DNA from: Runella salmonicolor
GTDB taxonomy: Bacteria; Bacteroidota; Bacteroidia; Cytophagales; Spirosomataceae
Assembly: GCF_024158025.1 (NCBI RefSeq)
Contig: NZ_JAMZEL010000005.1
Span: 386,168 to 450,167, forward strand
Direction: 5' to 3'
Length of the DNA: 64,000 nucleotides
Shown here: positions 1 through 7,968 of the stretch, piece after piece
Position numbering within the stretch: position 1 is the stretch's first letter
Layout: every line of letters starts with the position of its first letter
Program-made: the position numbers and the translations under genes
The notes under the pieces: model-generated
Database searches by the model: none
What the model was told of the DNA's origin: nothing
Seen by the model: only the letters and a program-made list of their open reading frames with translations

Positions 1-1077
1 GGGATAGCCTTTGGCAAAGGCTTCTGGGATTTTAGAAGTATTTTTTTGCCATTTGAATTCATAGGCTTCTATTTCCCCATTTCTAACCTCAATCCAGTCG
101 ATTTCTTGCTGATCGTAGGTTCGCCAAAAGTGATATTCTTTATTTTCTTCCCCGTAACTGAGGCGCTTAAGACGTTCTGTAATGAGATAGTTTTCCCAAA
201 GTTCTCCTACATCCTGTCGTAAACTCAATGGCTTAAAGTCGGTAATTAAGGCATTACGCACACCGTTATCCCAAAAATACCACCTCGAATTTTTCGATAT
301 TTCTTTTCTTAGATTTCTACTAAACCCCCTGACTTTTTTGAGAATAAAGGTTTTTTCAAGCAAATCCAAGTACTTTTCAACTGTATTTTTGCTCATGCTC
401 AACTGTCGGCCTAACTCATCGTAGGAGACTTCTTTTCCCAGTTGGAAAGCAATCAGTTGGAGTAAATCGCGGACTTTACTAGCGTTTCTAATTCCTTCAA
501 AGCTCAATATATCTTTCAACAAGAAACTATTTATCAGACTGTTGACGTATCTTTCTTTTTCAACAATGGTTTCTAACTGAAATAGCTCTGGATAACTGCC
601 ATAAATCAACCTTTCTTCCAAGTTTCCGATGGTCTGAAATAAATTTTCATGGTGTTTAAGTTCAGTTTGCGCGATTGGAAACAACTCATGCCAATACGCC
701 CGTCCAACTAATGGTTCGCCTATCTGCGCATTTAAATCAAAAGCAGATGAGCCACTTGCAATAATTTTCAAGGTTGGAATTTCATCAACCATCAATTTGA
801 GCACTTTACCGATTTCTGGTAGCACCTGTGCTTCATCAATCACTAATAATTCAACTCCTGACGTGAGCCTTCGATAATTTGCCGCACTTCGTTCAGCAAG
901 CACCTTTTGAGCATTTATATCTTCACCATTAAGCCACAGATGCGGTATGGAAAGTTCTTGCATTAATTGTTTAAGCAAAAAGGTCTTTCCTGTTCTTCTT
1001 GCTCCAATCAAAACATTTACTTTTCCTGGTTTAAGGGCGTTTTTAATCGTGGTTAAAAGATATCTTTGAATAATCAT
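1..1077 (-). CDS. AAA ATPase with C-terminal DUF4143 domain (3' end missing)
   Basis: Open frame of 359 codons from an ATG at 1077 that runs off the left edge of the window, so the C-terminus is missing. The N-terminal half is an AAA_14-type P-loop domain: a Walker A of the form GxxxxGKT at residues 25-32 and a Walker B ending in DE at 81-82 (LLVIDEA). The C-terminal half fits DUF4143, with a winged-helix-like stretch and then an E-x-D ... EFK pattern resembling a PD-(D/E)xK nuclease core. Proteins of this family are common, often in variable regions, and their cellular role is mostly unknown. A -7-like promoter element lies 19 bases upstream. The family call is firm; no function is claimed. 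Confidence 0.85.
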   Translation of the reverse strand, partial: MIIQRYLLTTIKNALKPGKVNVLIGARRTGKTFLLKQLMQELSIPHLWLNGEDINAQKVLAERSAANYRRLTSGVELLVIDEAQVLPEIGKVLKLMVDEIPTLKIIASGSSAFDLNAQIGEPLVGRAYWHELFPIAQTELKHHENLFQTIGNLEERLIYGSYPELFQLETIVEKERYVNSLINSFLLKDILSFEGIRNASKVRDLLQLIAFQLGKEVSYDELGRQLSMSKNTVEKYLDLLEKTFILKKVRGFSRNLRKEISKNSRWYFWDNGVRNALITDFKPLSLRQDVGELWENYLITERLKRLSYGEENKEYHFWRTYDQQEIDWIEVRNGEIEAYEFKWQKNTSKIPEAFAKGYP

Positions 1078-1095
1078 TTTGGTCGTGGTTTTTCT

Positions 1096-1103
1096 CAAAT
1101 ATA
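1096..1103 (-). promoter_or_regulatory. Bacteroidota-type -7 element before the AAA/DUF4143 gene
   Basis: On the minus strand the sequence reads TATATTTG, matching the TAnnTTTG consensus, 19-26 bases before the ATG at 1077. No clear -33 TTG lies at the expected spacing. Confidence 0.4.
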
Positions 1104-1135
1104 AAGAAAATACCACTTATTGACGATTTTTACAT

Positions 1136-1178
1136 TAATTCAGTCAGCACATTGACTTAATTTGCACTAATTCAGTCA
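1136..1178. repeat. Pair of 11-bp direct repeats upstream of the AAA/DUF4143 promoter
   Basis: TAATTCAGTCA occurs at 1136-1146 and again at 1168-1178, 32 bases apart, just upstream of the -7-like element. Related TTGAC words lie nearby. This could be a paired regulator site; it is also close to the end of the aldolase gene, so a role there is not excluded. Confidence 0.4.
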
Positions 1179-1186
1179 ATAGCAGA

Positions 1187-1804
1187 CTAGTACCCAAACT
1201 TCTCATCCCAGCCATATATCTGAAGAGAAGTTCTTCCTTTTCTAAGTTCGACTCTGGTTCTTTCTTCTTTGGCTTCTCTTGCGGCAGCTTTTTCGATTGT
1301 TTCTTCCAGTTTATTGAACGGAACGACTACGACTCCATCACGGTCACCCACCACAATATCGCCTGGATGGATCAGTACATCTCCGATTGTAATGGGTTCA
1401 TTGAGGGTTCCCTCACCGTGGTTTGACGTACCACGAATGCATAACCCTCTTGAAAAAACAGGGAAGCCCAACGCCTCAATGTCGTCGGCATCACGCACGC
1501 AGGCATCAATAACTAGGCCGTTGATTCCTTTGGTTTTTGCCCCCAAACTCATCAAATCACCCCAGTAACCAGCTTCATAAAAACCTGAACAATTGGCAAT
1601 TAAGACATCTCCCGATTTAGCATATGCATACGCCCGATGCAGCAAAACATTGTCACGAGGCATGGTCTGAACCGTATAAGCAGGGCCGCAGACTTTCATG
1701 CTTGCGGCGATTGGCTTGATGGCCGAAGGTAAATTACCTTTGTTTCCAAGGGCCTCACAAATCGTAGCGGCTGAAAATTTCGAAAGCTCTTTTAGTAACT
1801 CCAT
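1187..1804 (-). CDS. RraA-family aldolase, probable 4-carboxy-4-hydroxy-2-oxoadipate (CHA) aldolase
   Basis: 205 aa RraA-fold protein. The VIDACVRD segment carries the Arg104-Asp105 pair that matches the catalytic Arg-Asp of HMG/CHA aldolases (LigK, GalC), followed by the GFPVFSRG strand typical of the fold. The C-terminal stretch, charged and ending LQIYGWDEKFGY, resembles the LYGM tail of CHA aldolases rather than the shorter RNase E inhibitor RraA. CHA aldolase splits 4-carboxy-4-hydroxy-2-oxoadipate to pyruvate and oxaloacetate, the last step of gallate and protocatechuate 4,5-cleavage. The neighbouring GalB-type hydratase makes exactly that substrate, which supports the assignment. It is the last gene of the leftward cluster. 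Other RraA-fold aldolase or oxaloacetate decarboxylase activities remain possible. Confidence 0.8.
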   Translation of the reverse strand: MELLKELSKFSAATICEALGNKGNLPSAIKPIAASMKVCGPAYTVQTMPRDNVLLHRAYAYAKSGDVLIANCSGFYEAGYWGDLMSLGAKTKGINGLVIDACVRDADDIEALGFPVFSRGLCIRGTSNHGEGTLNEPITIGDVLIHPGDIVVGDRDGVVVVPFNKLEETIEKAAAREAKEERTRVELRKGRTSLQIYGWDEKFGY

Positions 1805-1828
1805 ATTTTACAATGGCTTATCAGTGGT

Positions 1829-1868
1829 AATTCTAGGAGGTTTTCTGATGCGAAAACCTCCTAGAATT
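1829..1868. repeat. Perfect 16-bp inverted repeat between esterase and aldolase genes
   Basis: Arms at 1829-1844 and 1853-1868 are perfect reverse complements around an 8-base loop. The hairpin fills the 71-base gap between the esterase stop and the aldolase start. No T-run follows on the minus strand, so it is not a standard terminator; it could be an RNA stability or processing element. Confidence 0.7.
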
Positions 1869-1875
1869 CAAAAAA

Positions 1876-3534
1876 TTACGCCAATGATTTTCGGGCATCG
1901 CGGTCGGGGTCGTTTACCAACGCAGAGGTATCGTCCAAAATCATCGTTTCACCATTTTGAGTGGTATATGATTTCCAAGGGGGCAAGCCGCCACCGTTTG
2001 GATTTCCTGTTTTGACAAAATTGAGAAATGATTTTGCCATTTTTTCCGATAAAGCCCGAGGCCGTTTTCCGCCACCCGTATGGGTAAGCATCAAATCGGT
2101 GTTATAAAACCAAAAACAAATATCGTCGCAGTGAAAAGCCCGCATTCTGCCGTCAAAAAGAGGTGGTTGCCAGCCAAACCACGCCAAATAGACCGGTGCT
2201 TTCCGTTGCGACGTCTTAGCGTCGGCGATGGCAACGGCATTTTTTCGGTTTGAAAGTATCAAAGACCAAATCTCAATGGGACGGGCTTTGGGAAAACTCC
2301 GGGCATAAGCATCGGCTATTTCGCCAGATTTTTCTCCAAATCGAGGCTTGATTCTTTCTTTTACATCCGCCAGTGTCAGTTTCTCCAACGTCGCATCTGT
2401 TCGACTTGGGCTTTGCTCATTAAATGTCGAGCAAATAATCAGTGGAATATCACTTGAGAAATGCGTTGCATCGCTGAAAAACGGGCTATCGTTCAGGTAT
2501 TCTCCGTCGGCTACGGGTGAGTAACCTCCCCTTTGCACGTTGAGACGTTTGGCTTCGTCAGCCATTTTGACAACGGCTCTGTCGGCGATGTCTATGTATT
2601 CGCGCCACGGAATTTGTTGTAACTTTTCTATCTCCCCAGCTTTCAGACCCGCTTCCTCCATTATTTTCAGCCCTAATTTTTCGGCATATTCTTTATTAAC
2701 ACCCGCCAATGAACCGCCGCTCAACACCACCGCCTTATGGAATAATCCTTTAGCCGCTGGCATATTCATCAAGGTTGTAACTTTAGAGCCTCCCCCCGAC
2801 TGACCGATGATGGTCACATTGCTTGCATCGCCCCCAAAATTGGCAATGTTATTTTTGACCCATTCGAGCGCAGCTACCATGTCCAAATTACCCACATTAC
2901 CCGAGGCAGGATGTCCACCCGCTGCTTTTAGGTAGCTATACCCCAATGACCCGAGTCGGTGATTTAGCGAACAAAATACGATATTGCCAAGGCGAGAGAT
3001 ATTTTCGCCGTGATAGCCGTCTTGCTCAATGCCATTTCCATTGACAAATCCACCGCCGTGTAGCCAAACAACTACCGGGCGTTTTTGGGCATCTAGGGCA
3101 GGTGTCCAGACGTTGATTTTCAAGCAATCTTCCGATACGTCGTCGTAGTTCCAGTGATCCACAAACGACGCATAGGTGTTTGCATATCGTTTTTCCATGA
3201 TTTGCGGGGCCGAGTTTCCCCACCAAATAGCGGGCCGAATTTCTGTCCAAGGGGCAGGTTTTTGAGGCGGCATAAAACGATTTTTGCCCGACGTATCGGC
3301 GCCATAGGGTACTCCCAAAAAAGTATGGATGCCGCGAAGGATGAAGCCTCTCACTTTGCCATACTCGGTATTGGCAACCGCGATGTTGTCGCCCACAAAC
3401 AAAACTTGGTCATCTGCGTTGGGCTTTGATGATTTGGGCGGCTCGTAGGTATGAGCCGTTGATTGATGCGCAACCCCCAAACTAGCGGCCCCAACCCCCA
3501 AAGACTGAATGAAATTACGTCTTGATGATTTCAT
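1876..3534 (-). CDS. Secreted type-B carboxylesterase
   Basis: 552 aa, normal length for a type-B carboxylesterase. The N-terminus has a twin-arginine motif (RRNF at 5-8) and a hydrophobic run, so Tat export is likely. The oxyanion-hole HGGGF is at 159-163, the conserved SEDCL at 135-139, and the nucleophile serine at 246 in GQSGG, where many relatives have GESAG. A FHCDD segment near the C-terminus probably carries the catalytic His. The gene lies inside the ring-cleavage cluster, 147 bases after the hydratase gene and 71 before the aldolase. I infer that it may free an aromatic acid from an ester, for example a galloyl ester, but the sequence alone does not show the substrate. Confidence 0.88.
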   Translation of the reverse strand: MKSSRRNFIQSLGVGAASLGVAHQSTAHTYEPPKSSKPNADDQVLFVGDNIAVANTEYGKVRGFILRGIHTFLGVPYGADTSGKNRFMPPQKPAPWTEIRPAIWWGNSAPQIMEKRYANTYASFVDHWNYDDVSEDCLKINVWTPALDAQKRPVVVWLHGGGFVNGNGIEQDGYHGENISRLGNIVFCSLNHRLGSLGYSYLKAAGGHPASGNVGNLDMVAALEWVKNNIANFGGDASNVTIIGQSGGGSKVTTLMNMPAAKGLFHKAVVLSGGSLAGVNKEYAEKLGLKIMEEAGLKAGEIEKLQQIPWREYIDIADRAVVKMADEAKRLNVQRGGYSPVADGEYLNDSPFFSDATHFSSDIPLIICSTFNEQSPSRTDATLEKLTLADVKERIKPRFGEKSGEIADAYARSFPKARPIEIWSLILSNRKNAVAIADAKTSQRKAPVYLAWFGWQPPLFDGRMRAFHCDDICFWFYNTDLMLTHTGGGKRPRALSEKMAKSFLNFVKTGNPNGGGLPPWKSYTTQNGETMILDDTSALVNDPDRDARKSLA

Positions 3535-3681
3535 AATTTAACTGATATTAATAGGTTAAAGAAAAAAATAGACAGGACAATAATACCTTAAAATAGAGCG
3601 CCTTTAGGGGGCTTTTTTCTCAAAATCCTTGAATCAGTCTTTTTAATCTATCAATAGTTCAAAATAGTCGACATTCGGCTT

Positions 3682-4401
3682 TTAAAAAATGGAAGAAACC
3701 ACCCTCGGTACCTGGCTCTGGTGAGCTTCGGCAAATTTGATGTCCTTCTTTCCCGAAATGCGGCGGGCATGATTGGCCCGACGGGAGGCCAATTCTGCAT
3801 AGTAGTCTCTCAAATAAGTTTGCGCACCCATACAGCTCATAGCCGCCAATTTTTTGTCCATAACCGACGAAATATCAACGAAAGTATCGGGCACAAAACC
3901 ACAAAGTTCGGGCTGATGTGGCTCGAACGAATACCAAACGGGCGGGTCAATATTTTTGAAAGCACTCGGCACACCCGCTCCCGACGACAACAATCTTGCT
4001 CGTTGGGTGGCCTGAAAAGCCAACGGATGGTCGGGATTGAAGGGGTCTTTTTCGGAATGGGTCAGAATCACCGTAGGCTCAAAATCGCCGATTATTTTAG
4101 TCAGTTGCGTAATACGTTCGTCAGAAATCAACATCGGATAATCGCCCCAATCTAGAAATTGAATGGACGTTGCGAGAATATCGGCAGCTTTTTGTGCTTG
4201 CTCGTGCCGAATGATTTTGACGCTTTCTTCGGTGCGGTTGGGATTTTCTTTCCACAATTCGCCTGATTCGCCGCGTTCTCCGTACGACATGGCAATGACC
4301 AAAGTGTCAGCCCCTTCTTCAATGGCTTTGGCGATGGTGCCAGCGGCTCGCCACACAAAATCGCCCGAATGCGCTCCGATTACTAACAATTTCTTCTTCA
4401 T
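3682..4401 (-). CDS. galB: 4-oxalomesaconate hydratase, GalB type (PIG-L fold)
   Basis: 239 aa from the ATG at 4401; the longer frame to 4491 would add 30 unlike residues and overlap the upstream dioxygenase gene. The PIG-L zinc motif is AHSGDFVWR (His11, Asp14) instead of AHPDDE, and the second part THSEKDPFNPDH contributes His125. This AHSGDFVWR start, the YGERGES segment and the FEPHQPE stretch are what I recall of GalB hydratases from gallate pathways, not of sugar deacetylases. GalB adds water to 4-oxalomesaconate to give 4-carboxy-4-hydroxy-2-oxoadipate in the cytoplasm. It begins 23 bases after the dioxygenase stop, so the two are probably co-transcribed. The family assignment is from memory of the sequence, not a search. 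Confidence 0.82.
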   Translation of the reverse strand: MKKKLLVIGAHSGDFVWRAAGTIAKAIEEGADTLVIAMSYGERGESGELWKENPNRTEESVKIIRHEQAQKAADILATSIQFLDWGDYPMLISDERITQLTKIIGDFEPTVILTHSEKDPFNPDHPLAFQATQRARLLSSGAGVPSAFKNIDPPVWYSFEPHQPELCGFVPDTFVDISSVMDKKLAAMSCMGAQTYLRDYYAELASRRANHARRISGKKDIKFAEAHQSQVPRVVSSIF

Positions 4402-4424
4402 AATACTAAATGGGTCATAAAAAA

Positions 4425-5390
4425 TCAATCCAATTCCTCTGGCATGGGGGTACCTTTGGTATGAAAACTCGGCACAGTAGCCAAGCCCCACGCCTGCCCT
4501 TTTTTTCGCTCTTCCAACGTCCAGACGACGGTTTCGTAATCAGGGTCAACAATCAATCGGGCGGTGGTATTGGCAATTTCTATCCGGTTGCCGCCGGGTT
4601 CATACACGTACAAAAAAAATGTTTGCTGAATGGTGTGCTTGTGAGGGCCTGTCTCGATAAAAATGCCGTTTTCAAGGCAAATATCGGCGGCAATCAAGAC
4701 CTCTTCGCGACTGTTGACGGCATAAGTAACGTGATGAAAACGGTCATTCATTCCTAAATAATCTTCGGTCACTGCCAAATCGTAGGATTTAGAATTGACC
4801 ATAAACCAAACCGCTTTGGGGTTTAAATCCTCCAGATTATCGACGATGGTCTCGGTCAAAATTCCTCCTAAATTTTCCAGTTGAAAATCCCGGAAAGCCC
4901 TAACATCTTTGGCAAACAAATTCAGATGGTCTATTCGTCTGACGTTGATGCCTCTAGCGGGAAACTTACTGGCCGTATTTTTCAAGGCCGAAGTATCAGC
5001 GGCGCCCGATTTATATTTTTCTGTTTCAAAATAGATTTCTGTCAAATGCCCACTTGGCGAATGATATTCATACGCAGGCCCGTGGCCAATATCCCCGTCG
5101 TTCCAACCCATGCCATAACCGCTTTTTTGAAGGGACGCCACGCGACGTTCGAGCGCCTCGGGGCTTTTGGCCCGCCACGCAAAGTGCTTCATACCAGCGT
5201 GTTTGTGGGCAGTCAGTTTCAGGGTATGATGTTCATAATCGTCGTACGCCCTCAGATAAACCGAATCGCCTTTGACGGCCGAAATAGACATGCCCATAAT
5301 GTCGGTAAAAAAGCGTGTACTAGGCTCCAATTTGGGCGTAAACAGCTCTACGTGCGCAATATGGGCCACATCCCAAAGGTGCTTTTTCAT
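4425..5390 (-). CDS. Type I (VOC-fold) extradiol ring-cleavage dioxygenase
   Basis: 321 aa from the ATG at 5390; the frame extends to a TTG at 5411 but the ATG is preferred. Two VOC domains are visible (about 8-125 and 150-285), as in catechol 2,3-dioxygenase. The C-terminal domain holds the iron ligands at His155 (RRIDHLN), His220 (DRFHH) and Glu271 (GNRIE), and second-sphere His252 and Tyr261 in the GPHKH...LY stretch, at spacings matching XylE His153/His214/Glu265/His246/Tyr255. It should therefore be a catalytic extradiol enzyme rather than a binding protein. It opens the cluster with the GalB hydratase and CHA aldolase, which points to gallate or a related ring as substrate. The AraC-type regulator is divergent from it. 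Confidence 0.85.
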   Translation of the reverse strand: MKKHLWDVAHIAHVELFTPKLEPSTRFFTDIMGMSISAVKGDSVYLRAYDDYEHHTLKLTAHKHAGMKHFAWRAKSPEALERRVASLQKSGYGMGWNDGDIGHGPAYEYHSPSGHLTEIYFETEKYKSGAADTSALKNTASKFPARGINVRRIDHLNLFAKDVRAFRDFQLENLGGILTETIVDNLEDLNPKAVWFMVNSKSYDLAVTEDYLGMNDRFHHVTYAVNSREEVLIAADICLENGIFIETGPHKHTIQQTFFLYVYEPGGNRIEIANTTARLIVDPDYETVVWTLEERKKGQAWGLATVPSFHTKGTPMPEELD

Positions 5391-5500
5391 TGATTTTGAG
5401 AACAGAAACAAAGTGATTTTTCAGTTTGCAATGTTAGGCAGTGAGGGCCAATGTTTTTGGATATTATTTTTAATATTGCAGATAAAAATCAAACATTTTT

Positions 5501-6379
5501 ATGGGAAACGATAAACCCATTCTCAATTTCGAAGGACTGTATGGAGACCTAAACAGCCGCAATCCAGCAGAATACATTTTTCTCGAACTGATTTCCACCC
5601 GCAGCCAAACTTTCAACTGGGTAATTCAGCCTCACATTCATGCCCATCTGTTTCAGTTATTTATCGTTAACAGCGGGCAGGTTACATTTCAGGAAAGCAC
5701 CAGAATTAACACCTACACTGCCCCTTGTATTTTTCTCATTCCTCCCACGGCCCTGCATGGCTTAGCCTATACACCAGATGTATCTGGACATATTCTGACG
5801 ATTTCAGAAACCATCATAGAAGATATTTTTCAAACATCCTCGACCATTTGGCAATCATTCCATAAGGTTCATATCATCCATCATTTTGACGAAAAAGAAT
5901 CGTTTCAAGCCGTCACAGAATTGATTGGTGCCATTGAGACAGAGTTGTTTGAAGAGCAATCAGAAAGGAGGGCTATGCTTAATGCCTATTTTGCCCAGTT
6001 ATTCGTAAAACTGCACCGCATGGTTCGGCAAGGAGAAGAACAAAAAAAAGACAACGTGACGATGAGTCACTTTCGGAGATTCCAGAAGAAAATCAAAGAG
6101 GCAAACTACCCAAAAAGTATCCCTGAATTTGCCGCTGAGCTTAACATCACCCCCATTCACCTTAACCGAATCTGTCGTTCGGTTTCAGGCCATTCGGCCA
6201 TTCAGTTGGTTCATCGCTACCTCATCGGCGAAGCCCAAAAATACCTTACGCACACCTCTTATTCGATTTCGGAAATTGCGTATTTATTGAAGTTTGAGTA
6301 TCCAAACTACTTTGCCAAACTGTTCAAAAAATACACAGGTTTATCGCCCGTCGAATTTCGTAAAAAGCAGCGAAGTTAG
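5501..6379 (+). CDS. AraC-family transcriptional regulator (PobR/HpaA-like layout)
   Basis: 292 aa. An N-terminal cupin-like sensing domain (about 25-150, with the pattern HIHAHLFQL ... PPTALHGL) is followed by a C-terminal pair of helix-turn-helix motifs (about 190-290, ending in NYFAKLFKKYTGLSPVEFRKK, typical of AraC proteins). The layout matches regulators of hydroxybenzoate catabolism such as the AraC-type PobR, though specificity cannot be read from it. The gene is divergent from the dioxygenase across a 110-base gap, the usual arrangement for a regulator and its target operon. I infer that it activates the ring-cleavage genes in response to the aromatic substrate. No clear palindromic operator was seen in the gap. 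Confidence 0.88.
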   Translation: MGNDKPILNFEGLYGDLNSRNPAEYIFLELISTRSQTFNWVIQPHIHAHLFQLFIVNSGQVTFQESTRINTYTAPCIFLIPPTALHGLAYTPDVSGHILTISETIIEDIFQTSSTIWQSFHKVHIIHHFDEKESFQAVTELIGAIETELFEEQSERRAMLNAYFAQLFVKLHRMVRQGEEQKKDNVTMSHFRRFQKKIKEANYPKSIPEFAAELNITPIHLNRICRSVSGHSAIQLVHRYLIGEAQKYLTHTSYSISEIAYLLKFEYPNYFAKLFKKYTGLSPVEFRKKQRS

Positions 6380-6424
6380 TGATGACCAGAATCCCCCATT
6401 TTAGGAAACAGTCACTTTCGGTAC

Positions 6425-7054
6425 TTAGTCTAACCGATAAATCTCCATAATATCTTTCAATATGGTGGGAAAATCAATTTTTAGGTCTATTAATTTACCC
6501 GAATGAATATCAAAAACCCAACCATGGACCGTGATTCCCCGCTCGCGATAGGCTTCCTGCACGGCCGCTAGTTTAATGACGTTGATACACTGTTCTTGCA
6601 CATTCAACTCCACCAATCGGTCATAGCGAGTCTGCTCATCTTCAATCGCATTCAGTACCTCTTTGTGCGTCCGGTACACATCCCGAACATTGCGCAACCA
6701 AGGATTCAAAATCCCTAAATCGGCATGTTGCATGGCGGCTTTAATACCCCCACATGAGTAATGACCACACACAATGATGTGTTTGACTTTGAGGTGCCTG
6801 ACCGCATAATTTATCACGCTCATCACGTTCAAATCAATGCTTACCACCATATTGGCAATATTTCGATGAATAAAAACTTCTCCCGGCTGCACGCCCATTA
6901 AATCTTCGGCGGTCACTCGACTGTCTGAACATCCTATGTACAGAAAATCGGGGCTTTGACCTTTCGAAAGTTTTTCGAAATATTCGGGGTCTTTTTTGAG
7001 TTTTTCGGCAACCCAATGTTCATTGTTCTCAAAAATGCGTTGAAATTTATCCAT
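6425..7054 (-). CDS. Beta-class carbonic anhydrase
   Basis: 209 aa from the ATG at 7054 (MDKFQRIF), a good match to the family's usual start; the ATG at 7108 would overlap the upstream gene. Zinc ligands are Cys42 in CSDSR, His98 and Cys101 in HYSCGG, with the Asp44-Arg46 dyad present. It converts CO2 and bicarbonate in the cytoplasm. It is convergent with the AraC gene and follows the HExxH membrane protein gene on the same strand, about 40 bases away. The gene could also be called can or cynT by similarity, but no symbol is assigned. Confidence 0.95.
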   Translation of the reverse strand: MDKFQRIFENNEHWVAEKLKKDPEYFEKLSKGQSPDFLYIGCSDSRVTAEDLMGVQPGEVFIHRNIANMVVSIDLNVMSVINYAVRHLKVKHIIVCGHYSCGGIKAAMQHADLGILNPWLRNVRDVYRTHKEVLNAIEDEQTRYDRLVELNVQEQCINVIKLAAVQEAYRERGITVHGWVFDIHSGKLIDLKIDFPTILKDIMEIYRLD

Positions 7055-7094
7055 GATAGAATGAGTGTTTAGTGTAAATGCAGTAAATAGTACT

Positions 7095-7886
7095 CTATTT
7101 TGGGGCATGGCTTTGCTCTAACTGAGCATATACTTCCTCAAACTCTCGGCCTTCGGCTACTTGTTGAACCAAAGTGGGAATTTTTTTTTCTCCCACCCCT
7201 GCCAGCCACCGCGCCACTTCCATTCCAGATGTCATATAAGCCAGCATTACGTGCCCTTCATGGCCGTTGAAAAAACCCCGCATAGAAGCAATTTCGTCTA
7301 AATCAAGGGCTACTTGCCCACCCCGAGAAAGATACAAATATTCGTCTTTGTAGTCAACGTACCGTTGGAGGCTGTCGGTTTTGGGCACAAACCGATAATC
7401 GACCATCAGCGCCAGACCTTCATTAAACCACTGCGGAATCTGCCGGGTAGTTTTCCACCAACCTAAGCGACTAAAAAGCTCATCATGGCACATTTCATGG
7501 GCTATCACATCGGCATTGAGACCATCCATGTTGAGTACAATGTAGGAAGTTCCCCAAGGAGTGCCAATGCTGCACCCCGCCCCTTCGCCGCTGTTGCAAT
7601 ACCGACGGTATTGGTCGGCGCGTTGGCAAAGAATAATCGTTGGATTCCCTACCCGACTCCCCCAAAAAGTCTCAATACGCTTCTGAGCTTCTTGAATAAG
7701 GGCATTGGCATGACCTTGAACCCGGGGCGAGAGCTCTGGACTGACGTACAGCCGCTCGGCAGAAAGGCTAAAATCCGAATATTGAACGGCAAAACAACGA
7801 AATACATGCGGAAACAGGACGAAGTAACTCACGACGAAGGCAACACTTCCCATCAAAATCCACAAAAAAAGGCGACGCAAGGGCAT
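7095..7886 (-). CDS. Membrane-anchored HExxH metallopeptidase-like protein
   Basis: 263 aa from the ATG at 7886; a TTG at 7940 would add 18 residues. One N-terminal membrane segment lies at about 6-27, and the rest should face the periplasm. The sequence HEMCH at 130-134 followed by the NEG at 155-157 is the gluzincin arrangement (HExxH plus a downstream Glu), as in the peptidase MA-like group. Several cysteines lie before the motif (about residues 87-105). No substrate can be named. It lies between RNase D and carbonic anhydrase genes, all leftward, with no evident functional link. Confidence 0.7.
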   Translation of the reverse strand: MPLRRLFLWILMGSVAFVVSYFVLFPHVFRCFAVQYSDFSLSAERLYVSPELSPRVQGHANALIQEAQKRIETFWGSRVGNPTIILCQRADQYRRYCNSGEGAGCSIGTPWGTSYIVLNMDGLNADVIAHEMCHDELFSRLGWWKTTRQIPQWFNEGLALMVDYRFVPKTDSLQRYVDYKDEYLYLSRGGQVALDLDEIASMRGFFNGHEGHVMLAYMTSGMEVARWLAGVGEKKIPTLVQQVAEGREFEEVYAQLEQSHAPK

Positions 7887-7968
7887 TAGTCCAATTCTAC
7901 GTTCATTTTTGCCAGAGAGGCGGCTACTTATTACAGCCAAATATACCAGTTTCTCCAGTCAAAATCAG

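Noticed and set aside
1..1077. AAA/DUF4143 protein as a defence system
   Set aside because: A single common-family gene without defence partners in the window.
3682..4401. Reading the PIG-L protein as an N-acetylsugar deacetylase
   Set aside because: The AHSGDFVWR motif and neighbouring dioxygenase and aldolase genes fit GalB hydratase better.
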